Part shown: positions 14,918-24,161 of the stretch, one piece after another
How the letters are laid out: each line of letters begins with the position of its first letter
How positions within the stretch are numbered: position 1 is the first letter of the stretch
Source: an uncultured Sphingomonas sp.
Lineage (GTDB): Bacteria; Pseudomonadota; Alphaproteobacteria; Sphingomonadales; Sphingomonadaceae
Direction: 5' to 3'
NCBI GenBank assembly: GCA_946482655.1
Contig: CAMLSA010000004.1
Coordinates: forward strand, 1 to 64,000
DNA length: 64,000 nt
The notes under the pieces: model-generated
Told to the model about the DNA's origin: nothing
The model's database searches: none
The model's input: the letters and a program-made list of their open reading frames with translations, nothing else
Program-made: the position numbers and the translations under genes

Positions 14918-17146
14918 ATGGCCACCACACTCACGGAGGAATCCAAGTCAGCCGCGGTCAGTCACTATGTGCTGGCTATGCGCAATGCGCTGGCGGAAAC
15001 GCGGGGGAGGGCAAAAGCGCGCTTCGACGTCGGCGAACTCGAGGTGGAGATCCGGCCGGCGGGGGATTCGCTTTGGGCGATCGTCCGGCGGCCGGGGCGG
15101 GGTGGTCTCGCGCTGCGGGCCGCCTATCTGGCCGGGGAGTTCGGTTGCGCGAAGCTCAAGGCTGAGCCGGGGGAGAAGATGCGCATCGGCATTGTAAGCG
15201 CATTGGGTGAGCATGTCGTGATCTTCAAGGCCGACGGCGAGGCGCTCAATCATATGCGGATGACGGTGTGTTTCACGCCCGCAAAGTCGATGTGGGTGCC
15301 TTTCATGCCGCGCGACCTCTACCCGCTGGACGCCAACGACGATCCGCTCGCTGTGAAGGGCGAGGTAGAGGCGGCACAGCGCGGGCTGAATGGGGGCTTG
15401 CTCTATTTCAGGTTACAGGAGCCGGGCTTCGGGAACATCCTGTATTTCCAGAACCTCACCGCGATGAACGATTATTATCGCGCGACCGGGACGAAGCCGG
15501 ACGGCGCCGTCGGCGGCGAATGGCCGGAACTCGGCTACCTCATTCCCACGCCTGAGCGGAACGATGCCAAGCCCGCTTGCGGGCTTCAGGCCGGCACCGA
15601 GATCACGCTCTCGGACGCCATCCTCGTCTTCCGCCAGGAGGCCCCGCCACAAGAGCGCGAATCCGCCCGCCAGTTCCTGCAGATGCTTGGCGTGGCCTAC
15701 AAGATGATCGATCAGCCTTCGACCGAGTATCGTGACTGGACCGGCCGGGCGGAACGGACGCTGCATGACCTCGACAAAGCGCCGGAGGCGACGATCCGCC
15801 ATTATGGCCACCGCTATGTCCGCCCCTATACCGCCGGCGAATATCCGGACATCATGGTTCAGATGTCGCTGGTCGCCGCAATCCACGACTGGGAGAAGTG
15901 GCGGGGCGAACCTCATCGGCTCGAGACCGAGTTCAAGGCGGGCCTCGGCAAGTTCTACGATCCCGAGCTGAAGACGTTACGCCGCTATCTTCCGAACGTC
16001 GGGAAGAAAAAGGACGCCGATGCCGTCGACAGCTGGTATCTCTACCACCCGCTGCTGAACCTGGGGAATCTCGCGCTCGACGGCGATGACGATGCCCGCG
16101 AGCTGTTCCTGAAGTCGATCGACTTCGGCATCCGCGCCGCGCGGCATTTCGAGTATAAGTGGCCGATCCAGTACAAGATCACCGACTTCTCGGTCATCAC
16201 CGATGCGGCGGAAGCCGATGGGCGCGGTCAGACCGACGTCGGCGGCGTCTACGCCTGGGTCATGCTCCAGGCATTCGAGCTGACCGACGACAAGCGCTTC
16301 CTCGACGAAGCGCGCGCCGCGCTCGACGCCGCGATGGGATTGAGGTTCAACGTCAACTATCAGGCGAATCTGACCGCATGGGGGGCGGCTGCCTGCATGC
16401 GCCTGTGGCGGATCACCAGCGCGAATGTGTATCTGGAGCAGAGCTACGTCTATCTCGGCAGCTTCTTCCACAATTGCGAGATCTGGGAGAGCGAGATCGA
16501 GCTGGCGGCGCATTACCAGAATTTCATGGCCGTCACCTGCCTTCAGGACGCGCCCTATATGGCGATCTACGAATGCTTCGATTCCTTCGCGGCCTTCGAA
16601 CGCTATCTCGACGACAGCGGCCCCGATCTCGAACCGGCAGCCCGGATGCTGATCGCGGAATATTGCAAATATGCGCTCAGCCGAGCCTGGCATTATTATC
16701 CCGATGCGCTGCCTCCCGAGGCGATCTCACCGAAGCAGCGCGAGCGCAATGGCCATATTGATCGCAAGCTCAGCTTCCCGGTCGAGGATCTCTATGCCGA
16801 CGGGCGGCAGGCCGGGCAGGTCGGGCAGGAGATATATGGTGCCGGCGCGGCCTTCGTCTTCGCGACGCGTTCCTTCCATCCCGTCAAGGGCGCGCCGTTC
16901 CAGCTCTATTGCGATCATTTTCTGCGGGCCAGCGAGCGGACGGCGGACAAGGCACTGACGATCACGCTCGACGGCGGCGAGACCTGCACCGCGGGACTCA
17001 GCCTAGTCCGGATGAAGCGGCGCAGGCTGCCCAAGCCCAGGATCGTCACCGTTGGCGGCGACGTGCTGCGTCCACTGGCCGTGTCGGCCGATCGCATCGA
17101 TTATCGCGTGCCCGCGAACGGGCGCCTTGTGCTGAGCTGGGAATGA
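14918..17146 (+). CDS. Large helical-barrel protein, probable carbohydrate-active enzyme
   Basis: This 742-residue cytoplasmic protein has no signal peptide. Residues 1-270 are a mixed beta-rich region (KSMWVPFMPRDLYPLDANDD; ILYFQNLTAMNDYYRATG). Residues about 300-640 are repeated helical hairpins typical of alpha/alpha barrels (WYLYHPLLNLGNLALDGDDD, GGVYAWVMLQAFELTDDKRF, NLTAWGAAACMRLWRITSAN, ELAAHYQNFMAVTCLQDAPY). The C-terminal 100 residues are again beta-rich. The overall plan resembles glycoside hydrolases or phosphorylases with a helical barrel, but I cannot name a family. It ends overlapping the SDR start by 4 bp (ATGA), so it is coupled to an oxidoreductase. Confidence 0.6.
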   Translation: MATTLTEESKSAAVSHYVLAMRNALAETRGRAKARFDVGELEVEIRPAGDSLWAIVRRPGRGGLALRAAYLAGEFGCAKLKAEPGEKMRIGIVSALGEHVVIFKADGEALNHMRMTVCFTPAKSMWVPFMPRDLYPLDANDDPLAVKGEVEAAQRGLNGGLLYFRLQEPGFGNILYFQNLTAMNDYYRATGTKPDGAVGGEWPELGYLIPTPERNDAKPACGLQAGTEITLSDAILVFRQEAPPQERESARQFLQMLGVAYKMIDQPSTEYRDWTGRAERTLHDLDKAPEATIRHYGHRYVRPYTAGEYPDIMVQMSLVAAIHDWEKWRGEPHRLETEFKAGLGKFYDPELKTLRRYLPNVGKKKDADAVDSWYLYHPLLNLGNLALDGDDDARELFLKSIDFGIRAARHFEYKWPIQYKITDFSVITDAAEADGRGQTDVGGVYAWVMLQAFELTDDKRFLDEARAALDAAMGLRFNVNYQANLTAWGAAACMRLWRITSANVYLEQSYVYLGSFFHNCEIWESEIELAAHYQNFMAVTCLQDAPYMAIYECFDSFAAFERYLDDSGPDLEPAARMLIAEYCKYALSRAWHYYPDALPPEAISPKQRERNGHIDRKLSFPVEDLYADGRQAGQVGQEIYGAGAAFVFATRSFHPVKGAPFQLYCDHFLRASERTADKALTITLDGGETCTAGLSLVRMKRRRLPKPRIVTVGGDVLRPLAVSADRIDYRVPANGRLVLSWE

Positions 17147-17877
17147 TCATGCGAGAGAGGGTTTCGCTTGACGGCAAAAGGATACTCGTCAGCGGCGGCA
17201 CCACCGGCATCGGCCGCGAAACCGTCGCCCTGCTGGCGAGGGAGGGCGCGCGTGTCCTTACCTTTGGACGCCATCAGGCGGAATTGGACGAGGCCCTGCG
17301 CCATGCTCCCGAGGCATTCGGGCTGACCGCCGACTCGTCGACCAGAGAGGGCGTCGCCGAGGTGTTTGCCGCGGTCGACGAGCAACTCGGCGGGATCGAC
17401 ATGCTCGTCGCCTGTGCGGCTCTGGGCGCCAAACCGCTCCACGAGATGGAAGAGGATGGCTGGCGCTACGTCATCGAGACCAACCTGATCGGCTATCTCG
17501 CGTGCGCGCGTGCCGCCATCGAGCGGATGAAGCGCAACAGAGGCGGCCATCTGCTGTTCGTGGGGTCTATCAGCACCGATATCAAGGCTCCCGGCGAGAG
17601 CGTCTATTCCGCCACCAAGGCCGGCATCCAGGCCTTTGCCGAGACGCTACGCAAGGAAGTCGCTGCCGACAACATCCGGGTGAGCGTCATTCAGCCCGGA
17701 TCGGTCGATACCGATATGCAGGAATGCAGCGGCGAGGAGAAGCGCGAAGCCGTCGCCCGCCACGAGATGCTGCACGCCGAGGAGATCGCTGAAGCGATTC
17801 AGTTCGTACTGACGCGTTCCGAACGTGCTGACGTGGTGAACGTGCGGATCGAGCCGCGGCTGCAAAGAGCCCGGTGA
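17143..17877 (+). CDS. SDR family oxidoreductase (first of a related pair)
   Basis: This is a 244-residue classical SDR. It has the cofactor motif GGTTGIG near residue 17, Ser in VGSIS and VYSATKAG with Tyr-x3-Lys, followed by FAETLRKEVAADNIRVSVIQ and PGSVDTDM. The ATG at 17143 overlaps the upstream stop; an ATG at 17149 is the alternative. NAD(P)-dependent alcohol or sugar oxidation or reduction is expected. The next SDR is closely related (for example DGWRYVIETNLIGYLACARA here, DADWRYVIESNLVSYLACTK there), so the pair arose by duplication. Confidence 0.88.
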   Translation: MIMRERVSLDGKRILVSGGTTGIGRETVALLAREGARVLTFGRHQAELDEALRHAPEAFGLTADSSTREGVAEVFAAVDEQLGGIDMLVACAALGAKPLHEMEEDGWRYVIETNLIGYLACARAAIERMKRNRGGHLLFVGSISTDIKAPGESVYSATKAGIQAFAETLRKEVAADNIRVSVIQPGSVDTDMQECSGEEKREAVARHEMLHAEEIAEAIQFVLTRSERADVVNVRIEPRLQRAR

Positions 17878-17949
17878 CTGCCGGATTCTTGCCGGAAGCA
17901 GCAATGCTTCACATGGGCTCCTGAATGTCTCTAACGCCGGAGTTGGATC

Positions 17950-18690
17950 ATGCCGGATCTCGACGGAAAAAGCGTGCTCATCACCGGCGGCGCCGGTGGC
18001 GTTGGACGCGCGGTCGCCGAGCACATGGTCGCGGCGGGTGCGCGTGTCCTGATCGCTGATCGCCGCGAGCTCGAACTCCGCCAGATCGTGGACGCCTTGG
18101 CGTCAAGCGGCGGCGGCCGGATCGAGGCGGTCACCGCCGACCTTTCTGAGCGCACGGGCCTCGACCATATGTTCGAGCGGGTCGACAGCTGGCTGGGTGG
18201 GCTCGACATCCTGGTGGCCAGCGCGGGCGTGGGATCGGGTCCGCTGATGAAGATGGAGGATGCCGACTGGCGCTATGTCATCGAAAGCAATCTCGTCAGC
18301 TATTTGGCATGCACCAAGGGCGCGGTCGAACGAATCAAGGCATCGGGCAGCAGGGAGGGGATGATCATCCTCGTCGGATCAATCAGCGTCCATATCAAGG
18401 CGGTTGGCGAGAGCGTCTACAACGCCTCGAAGGGTGGCGTTGCTTCCTTTGCCGAGACCCTCCGCAAGGAGCTGATCCCGGAGGGCATCCGCCTGACGCT
18501 GATCGAGCCCGGTGCGATCGGATCGGCGATGCAGCCCTTTTCGAGCGAGGAGCGCGCGCGCCAGATGGAGGTCCACAAGATGTTGCCTCCGGCCGAGGTG
18601 GCGGAGGCGATCATGTTCGCCGCGACGCGGAGCGCCGGCGTGGATGTGGTTACCCTCCGGATCGAGCCGCTGGACCAGAAGATCTACTAA
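17950..18690 (+). CDS. SDR family oxidoreductase (second of a related pair)
   Basis: This is a 246-residue classical SDR with GGAGGVG near residue 14, VGSISVHIK, VYNASKGG (Tyr-x3-Lys) and FAETLRKELIPEGIRLTLIE before PGAIGSAM. It parallels the gene at 17143 across the whole length, including the ends (TRSERADVVNVRIEP versus TRSAGVDVVTLRIEP). A 72-bp gap separates the two. Substrate unknown; the setting beside the 742-residue barrel protein suggests a carbohydrate or polyol. Confidence 0.88.
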   Translation: MPDLDGKSVLITGGAGGVGRAVAEHMVAAGARVLIADRRELELRQIVDALASSGGGRIEAVTADLSERTGLDHMFERVDSWLGGLDILVASAGVGSGPLMKMEDADWRYVIESNLVSYLACTKGAVERIKASGSREGMIILVGSISVHIKAVGESVYNASKGGVASFAETLRKELIPEGIRLTLIEPGAIGSAMQPFSSEERARQMEVHKMLPPAEVAEAIMFAATRSAGVDVVTLRIEPLDQKIY

Positions 18691-18758
18691 GAAGTCGCCC
18701 CGCTATCATAGCGTCCGGAGCCTCCACCGGGTAACGCCAGCTCTTCGCAGTACCTCCC

Positions 18759-20237
18759 TCAGGTCCCGCAAAAAGTGGCAAAAACTTTCTCATGCGGGAG
18801 CGGCGGTTCCGCATAGCGAACGAATTGCGGCTGGTCCTCATACGGCCGCGACAGCACCTCGAGCAGCTCGTTCATGATCGTGAAACTTCCGCGCTTCACC
18901 GCCGCCTCGATCATCGCCTCGATGCGGTGATTGCGGGGGATAAAAGCCGGGTTGACCGCATCCATCGCGGCCTTGCGCCTCACCGGGTCGTCGGCCTCCT
19001 GAGTCAGCCGCCGGCGCCAGTGCAGCAGCAGATCGTCGCATCGGGTCGGATCGGCGAAGAGCGAGCGGACAGGTTCGTCGCCGTCGCCCGCCATCTGGGC
19101 GGCGCTCAGCCGCCGGAAGAACAGCGTGAAATCGACCTGATTCTCCGCCAGCGTGGACAGGAACCCGTTGGCGAGATCGACGTCGCCATCAAGGTCGCGG
19201 GACAGGCCGAACTTGCGGCGAAGGCCGGCGTGATAATGTTCCTCCAGTTGCGGGGCGAAGCGCGCGAGAGCCTCCTGCGCAACGGTGATCGCCGCGTCCT
19301 GATCCTCGGACAAGAGCGGAAGCATCGTCTCGGCGAAACGTATCAGGTTCCAGTGGGCGATGGTGGGTTGGTTGCCATAGGCGTAGCGCCCCTGCTCATC
19401 GATCGAACTGAAGACCGTCGCCGGATCATAGGCGTCCATGAACGCGCAGGGGCCATAGTCGATAGTCTCCCCGGCGATGGACATATTGTCCGTGTTCATG
19501 ACGCCATGGATGAAGCCGACCAGCAGCCAGCGCGTAATGAGCTCGGCCTGCGCTGAAATCACCGCGTCCAAGAGCGCGCTATAGGGTGCCTCCGCCTTGG
19601 CCGCTGCCGGATAATGGCGCTCGATGGCATGGTCCGCTAGCAGACGGACCGCCTCGACATCGCCGCGTGCGGCGAAGAACTGAAAGGTGCCGATCCGGAT
19701 ATGGCTCGACGCGACCCGGATCAGGATGGCGCCGGGGAGGACCGTCTCCCTCATTACCTGCGCGCCGGTCGTGACCGCGGCGAGGGCACGTGTCGTGGGA
19801 ATGCCGAGCGCAGCCATCGCTTCGCTGACGACATATTCGCGCAGCACCGGACCGAGCGCGGCCCGTCCATCGCCGCCTCGCGAGAAGGGGGTTCGACCCG
19901 CCCCCTTGAGCTGGATGTCGCGGCGCCGTCCCGTCCGGTCCACCACCTCGCCCAGCAGGATCGCCCGGCCGTCGCCGAGCTGGGGCACGAAATTGCCGAA
20001 CTGATGCCCGGCATAGGCCGTCGCTATCGGCTGGGAGCCCTGCGCGACCCGTCGTCCGGAAAGGATCTCCACCCCTTCGGGGCTCGCAAGCCACTCCGTA
20101 TCCAGCCCAAGTTCGGCGGCAAGGTCGACATTGAGGCGGATCAGCTTCGGGGCCGGCGGCTCGGCCGGAGCGACGTGCGCGAAAAATCGCTCGGGCAACC
20201 GCGCATAGCTGTTGTCGAACGGGAATTGGAAGGCCAC
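18759..20237 (-). CDS. selO: Protein adenylyltransferase SelO (YdiU)
   Basis: This 492-residue pseudokinase-fold protein transfers AMP from ATP to protein Ser/Thr/Tyr residues and has a role in redox stress in characterised members. Visible hallmarks are FDNSYARLPERFF at the start, ATAYAGHQFGNFVPQLGDGR, DIQLKGAGRTPFSR, HGVMNTDNMSIAGETIDYGP and the C-terminal FCGT with a Cys near the end, the position of selenocysteine in animal homologues. The GTG at 20237 has GAGG five bases upstream and matches the family's usual N-terminus; the open frame continues further 5' but without homology. Confidence 0.92.
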   Translation of the reverse strand: MAFQFPFDNSYARLPERFFAHVAPAEPPAPKLIRLNVDLAAELGLDTEWLASPEGVEILSGRRVAQGSQPIATAYAGHQFGNFVPQLGDGRAILLGEVVDRTGRRRDIQLKGAGRTPFSRGGDGRAALGPVLREYVVSEAMAALGIPTTRALAAVTTGAQVMRETVLPGAILIRVASSHIRIGTFQFFAARGDVEAVRLLADHAIERHYPAAAKAEAPYSALLDAVISAQAELITRWLLVGFIHGVMNTDNMSIAGETIDYGPCAFMDAYDPATVFSSIDEQGRYAYGNQPTIAHWNLIRFAETMLPLLSEDQDAAITVAQEALARFAPQLEEHYHAGLRRKFGLSRDLDGDVDLANGFLSTLAENQVDFTLFFRRLSAAQMAGDGDEPVRSLFADPTRCDDLLLHWRRRLTQEADDPVRRKAAMDAVNPAFIPRNHRIEAMIEAAVKRGSFTIMNELLEVLSRPYEDQPQFVRYAEPPLPHEKVFATFCGT

Positions 20238-20571
20238 GGCTACCTCGCTTTCGGTGTCACCACCGCTTCGACTTAACCCACGGAGATGCTTGAAGTTTCG
20301 AAAAGCCACCACATATGCTTGCCACTGCTCAACAACGGAAAGGAGGTGGTCGAATGTCTCATTGTCATGATCCGCTCGTGAATACTCTGGGTGCGGCCTC
20401 CGCCATGGGGGATATCCTCGCCTAGCGATGTAGCCCGAATGGACGACAATGGAAGGGCCGCCTCGCAAGGGCGGCCCTTCGTATGAGAGCCCCGTCGCGA
20501 TGACCGCAGACGGCTGGGGAACCTTCGCGGTCAAATCTCGCTGGACCCTTGCAACGATCACGGGTGAGGCG
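20238..20571. other. Divergent intergenic region, selO / GH13
   Basis: About 330 bp. It contains the hairpin at 20452-20480. A partial EcfG-like site (GGAAC at 20518-20522, 16 nt, CGCT) has a mismatch in the -10 and is not called. The open frame that extends the GH13 gene upstream runs through the hairpin and has no ribosome site. Confidence 0.4.
20452..20480. terminator. Perfect 11-bp hairpin, possible terminator or leader structure
   Basis: GAAGGGCCGCC (20452-20462) and GGCGGCCCTTC (20470-20480) pair perfectly around a 7-nt loop. No T-run follows on either strand. It lies 90 nt before the GH13 start and 215 nt from the selO start, so it is not at the 3' end of any annotated gene. A leader structure is as likely as a terminator. 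Confidence 0.4.
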
Positions 20572-22155
20572 ATGGCAAAGCGGTGGTGGGAAGCGGGATG
20601 TGTCTATCAAGTCTATCCCCGCTCGTTTCAGGACAGCGACGGCGATGGCGTCGGCGATCTCAGAGGCATCGAAGCGCGGCTCGACCATATCGCTTCGCTG
20701 GGCGTGGGCGCGATCTGGCTCTCGCCCGTTTTCCGATCGCCCATGGCGGATTTCGGCTATGACATCGCCGACTATTGCTCGATCGAGCCCATCTTCGGGA
20801 CCCTGGAGGATTTCGACTCGCTGCTAGCGGCGGTGCATGCCCGCGGATTGAGGCTGCTGCTCGATTTCGTCCCCAATCACAGCTCCGATCAGCACCCCTG
20901 GTTTCATGACAGCCGCTCCTCACGGGATGCCGCCAAGCGGGACTGGTACATCTGGCGCGATCCGGCGCCTGGCGGTGGCCCCCCCAACAACTGGACCAGC
21001 GATTTCGGCGGCTCCGCCTGGGAATATGATCCGGCCACGGGCCAATATTACTACCATGCCTTCCTGAAGCAGCAGCCGGACCTCAATTGGCGCAATCCCG
21101 AGCTGCGGCAGGCGATGATGGATGTGATGCGATTCTGGCTCGATCGCGGCGTGGATGGTTTCCGCATCGACGTGCTTTGGCATATCCTCAAGGCGCGGGA
21201 TTTCCCCGACAATCCCGTCAACCCGGACTATCATCCGTCGATGGGGGAGAAATTCCTGGTCAAACAGCTCCATTCGACCGACCAGCCCGAGGTTCACGAC
21301 CTGATTGGGGAAATGCGTGTGATCGCCGACAGCTACCGCGGTGGCGACGAATGTGTCCTGATCGGAGAGATCTGCCTGCCGCTCGAACGACTCATGTCCT
21401 ATTATGGCAGGGAGCAGGGCGGGGTGCATCTGCCGTTCAACTTCGAGCTGGTCGAGACCGTCTGGGATGCACGCACGATCGCCCGGTTTATCGATGATTA
21501 TGAGGCGGTTCTGCCATCCGGCGCCTGGCCCAACTGGGTGCTGGGCAGTCACGATGCGAAGCGGGTGGCCGCCAAGTTGGGCGAGGCGCAGGCGCGGGTT
21601 GCGGCCATGCTGCTTCTCACCCTGCGGGGAACGCCGACGCTTTACCAAGGTGACGAGATCGGTATCGGCGAGGTGGCGATACCGTCCGAGCGGCTCCGTG
21701 ATCCGCGCGAGCTGCGCGAGCCTGGCCTGGGGCTCGGCCGCGATCCGGCTCGAACCCCGATGGCGTGGGACAGTTCGCCGCACGCTGGCTTTTCGACGGT
21801 CGAGCCCTGGCTGCCGCTGCATGAGGATTGGCGAACCCGCAACGTCGCAGCCCAGGAAGGCGATCCCGCTTCGATGCTCACCCTTTACCGCACGCTCCTG
21901 CGCCTGCGTCGCGACAGTCCGGCGCTCGCGCGGGGGCGCTATGAGGCGATAGCGGCACAGGACGACATATTGGCCTATCGCCGCAGTCATGAAGGGAAGC
22001 AGTTCCATGTGGCACTGAACCTCGGCAGCAGCCCGCAGTCCATGCCGCGCGTCCCCGCCGGCTTCGAGCCGATCCTCTCCACCCTGGCGGGGCCGCTGCC
22101 GGACAGCCGCGATCGTCTTCGCCCCGACGAGGGCGTCATCTTCGCGCAACGGTGA
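20572..22155 (+). CDS. GH13 alpha-glucosidase / alpha-amylase family protein
   Basis: This 527-residue cytoplasmic glucosidase starts MAKRWWEAGCVYQVYPRSFQ, the usual oligo-1,6-glucosidase/alpha-glucosidase beginning. The conserved regions are intact: LDFVPNHSSDQHPWF (region I), GVDGFRIDVLW with the nucleophile Asp (II), CVLIGEIC with the acid/base Glu (III) and WVLGSHDAKR (IV). It hydrolyses or transfers alpha-linked glucose from small oligosaccharides. The Shine-Dalgarno is weak (GAGG two bases from the ATG). A GT4 gene follows 7 bp downstream, so the two form a unit. Confidence 0.9.
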   Translation: MAKRWWEAGCVYQVYPRSFQDSDGDGVGDLRGIEARLDHIASLGVGAIWLSPVFRSPMADFGYDIADYCSIEPIFGTLEDFDSLLAAVHARGLRLLLDFVPNHSSDQHPWFHDSRSSRDAAKRDWYIWRDPAPGGGPPNNWTSDFGGSAWEYDPATGQYYYHAFLKQQPDLNWRNPELRQAMMDVMRFWLDRGVDGFRIDVLWHILKARDFPDNPVNPDYHPSMGEKFLVKQLHSTDQPEVHDLIGEMRVIADSYRGGDECVLIGEICLPLERLMSYYGREQGGVHLPFNFELVETVWDARTIARFIDDYEAVLPSGAWPNWVLGSHDAKRVAAKLGEAQARVAAMLLLTLRGTPTLYQGDEIGIGEVAIPSERLRDPRELREPGLGLGRDPARTPMAWDSSPHAGFSTVEPWLPLHEDWRTRNVAAQEGDPASMLTLYRTLLRLRRDSPALARGRYEAIAAQDDILAYRRSHEGKQFHVALNLGSSPQSMPRVPAGFEPILSTLAGPLPDSRDRLRPDEGVIFAQR

Positions 22156-22162
22156 CCGGCCG

Positions 22163-23188
22163 ATGCGGATAGCCATGTTGAGCTCGATTTCCTGGCGCAC
22201 GCCCCCGCGCGCTTATGGTCCATGGGAGCTGGTGACGAGCCTGCTCACCGAACGGCTCGTCGCGCGCGGCTTAGATGTGACGCTGTTCGCCACAGCCGAC
22301 TCCCAGACCTCCGGCAAGCTGGAATCAGTAGTGCCGTGCGGCTATTCGGAGGATCCGTCTCTCGATGCCAAGGTGTGCGAGATCCAACATATCGCGCATC
22401 TGTTCGAGCAGGCGGAACGGTTCGACCTCATTCACAATCAGGCCGACTTCGTGCCTCTCGCCTTTTCGCGGCTGGTGCGGACTCCCATGGTGACGACCAT
22501 TCACGGCTTCTCGTCGCCGCGCATCGTACCGGTTTTCCGCCGCTACCAGGATCGGGTCCATTATGTTTCCATCAGCGATGCGGATCGGCATCCCGACCTC
22601 AGCTATGTGGCCACCATCCATCATGGCATTCCGGTCGAGGCATTCCCGTTCGAGCCGAATGGCGGGGAGGACCTGCTCTTCTTCGGACGGATTCACCCCG
22701 ACAAGGGTGCGGCGTGGGCGATCCGTGCGGCCCAGGCGACGGGGCACCGGCTCGTCATGGCGGGGATCGTCCAGGACTGCGCCTATCATGAGCGGGAGGT
22801 GGCGCCCCACGTCGACGGCGACCGGATCGTGCATCTCGGCGTGGTCGGCGGCGCCCAGCGAGCCGCGACGCTGGGAAGGGCGAAGGCGCTTCTTCACCTC
22901 ATCGGCTTCGAGGAGCCTTTCGGTCTCTCCGTCGTGGAGGCCATGGCCTGCGGGACGCCGGTGATCGCCTTTCGCCGCGGGTCCATGCCCGAGCTGATCG
23001 AGGACGGAATCACCGGCTTCTTGGTGGACAGTTTCGACGAGGCGGTGCGCGCCATCGGGCGGATCGACGAGATTGACCGAGCAGCCTGCCGTCGCGCCGC
23101 GGAGGAGCGTTTTTCACTGGAGTGCATGGTGGATCGTTATGTGGCGGTCTACGAACGGATCCTGTCCGGTGCGCAGCTTCCTGGCTGA
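22163..23188 (+). CDS. Glycosyltransferase family 4
   Basis: This is a 341-residue GT-B enzyme. The N-terminal domain begins MRIAMLSSISWRTPPRAYGP with the acceptor-side Gly loop; the C-terminal domain has FFGRIHPDKGAAWAIRAAQA and the donor-binding E-x7-E motif in EEPFGLSVVEAMACGTPVIA. It lacks membrane segments. Donor and acceptor are unknown. It lies 7 bp after the GH13 gene and is probably cotranscribed with it. Confidence 0.88.
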   Translation: MRIAMLSSISWRTPPRAYGPWELVTSLLTERLVARGLDVTLFATADSQTSGKLESVVPCGYSEDPSLDAKVCEIQHIAHLFEQAERFDLIHNQADFVPLAFSRLVRTPMVTTIHGFSSPRIVPVFRRYQDRVHYVSISDADRHPDLSYVATIHHGIPVEAFPFEPNGGEDLLFFGRIHPDKGAAWAIRAAQATGHRLVMAGIVQDCAYHEREVAPHVDGDRIVHLGVVGGAQRAATLGRAKALLHLIGFEEPFGLSVVEAMACGTPVIAFRRGSMPELIEDGITGFLVDSFDEAVRAIGRIDEIDRAACRRAAEERFSLECMVDRYVAVYERILSGAQLPG

Positions 23189-23202
23189 CGGGGTCCAGCG
23201 GT

Positions 23203-23745
23203 TCATTCGTTCGTAGCGCCGCGGTTCTCCTCCAGTTCGTCCAGCACGGCTTCGGGCGCCACGTCCCTCTGGATTTCTTTGATTTCGTCCGGAATTGGGC
23301 TGTGCACACCCATCTTCTCGGCCATCGCGGTTATCAGACTCGCGAGTTTGGTAAGCTCGTGCTCGGCGAGCAGGCTGATGTGCAGATCGAGGTCCGCGCG
23401 CCGATCGGCGGCGGCCGCCATTCTGTTCTGGCTGATCAATATGAAGGTCGAGAGGAAGATCGCTTCGACCGAAGCCTCCGATGCGAGGATGACGAAGCTC
23501 GGATCGAACGCCGGGATTTGAGGGATGAGTCCGAGATTCACCACGATCCAGGCGCCGTAGACGGCCAGATGGATATAGACGAAGGCCATGCTGCCCGTGA
23601 ACGCGGTGATTGCCTGGGCGATGTGGTCCCCGAAGGAGGCGGACGCCTCTTCCATCGCGCGCCGCCTCGCCAGCGCTTCGATGTTCCGTTTCAGCGCATC
23701 GCTTACTAGCGCGGGCTCGGGGGGAGGGACGAGAGGTTCTGCCAT
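23203..23745 (-). CDS. DUF1003 membrane protein
   Basis: This 180-residue protein has the DUF1003 core: GDHIAQAITAFTGSMAFVYI with the first helix, IHLAVYGAWIVVNLGLIP, then DPSFVILASEASVEAIFLST and FILISQNRMAAAADRRADLD. Two transmembrane helices are followed by a cytoplasmic helical tail. GGAG lies six bases before the ATG. Function unknown. It is convergent with the GT4 gene (14-bp gap). Confidence 0.85.
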   Translation of the reverse strand: MAEPLVPPPEPALVSDALKRNIEALARRRAMEEASASFGDHIAQAITAFTGSMAFVYIHLAVYGAWIVVNLGLIPQIPAFDPSFVILASEASVEAIFLSTFILISQNRMAAAADRRADLDLHISLLAEHELTKLASLITAMAEKMGVHSPIPDEIKEIQRDVAPEAVLDELEENRGATNE

Positions 23746-23933
23746 GATCGGCTCCGTCAGGCGCCTCCGTTCCGAGGCCGTGTGATTGCCGAACGAGGGT
23801 GGCGCGACATTTACATAGGCCAGTCCCGCCTTCGGTTCGACGCAACGCTATGTCGGACGGCCGCGCGCACCGCATCTATGTTAGAGCGGCCTCGTCGTGA
23901 ACCGACAGAGGTGAGCGCCAGAGGAGACTATCG

Positions 23934-24158
23934 ATGCGGATGGCACGGCGCCAGCTTCTCGGTATCGGGCTGGCGTGTCAGGCGCTCCTGATAGCGGGAT
24001 GCGATCATGGTGAGAACCTGGCCGATACCAACAAGAGCGAACAGATATATGGCAACACCGCGATGATCGAGCCGGTGGACAGGACTCCAATCAGTTCCAC
24101 ACCCGGCGCTGCTCCCGACAACAGCCAGGTCGAACCCCGCGACCCCGTGGCCCGATAG
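23934..24158 (+). CDS. Small lipoprotein
   Basis: This 74-residue protein has an Arg-rich start, a hydrophobic stretch and a lipobox L-I-A-G-C with the lipidated Cys at residue 23. The mature part (about 50 residues) is polar with many Asn, Pro and Thr. GAGGAG lies seven bases before the ATG. A second small lipoprotein gene begins 3 bp after its stop. Function unknown. Confidence 0.65.
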   Translation: MRMARRQLLGIGLACQALLIAGCDHGENLADTNKSEQIYGNTAMIEPVDRTPISSTPGAAPDNSQVEPRDPVAR

Positions 24159-24161
24159 GGG

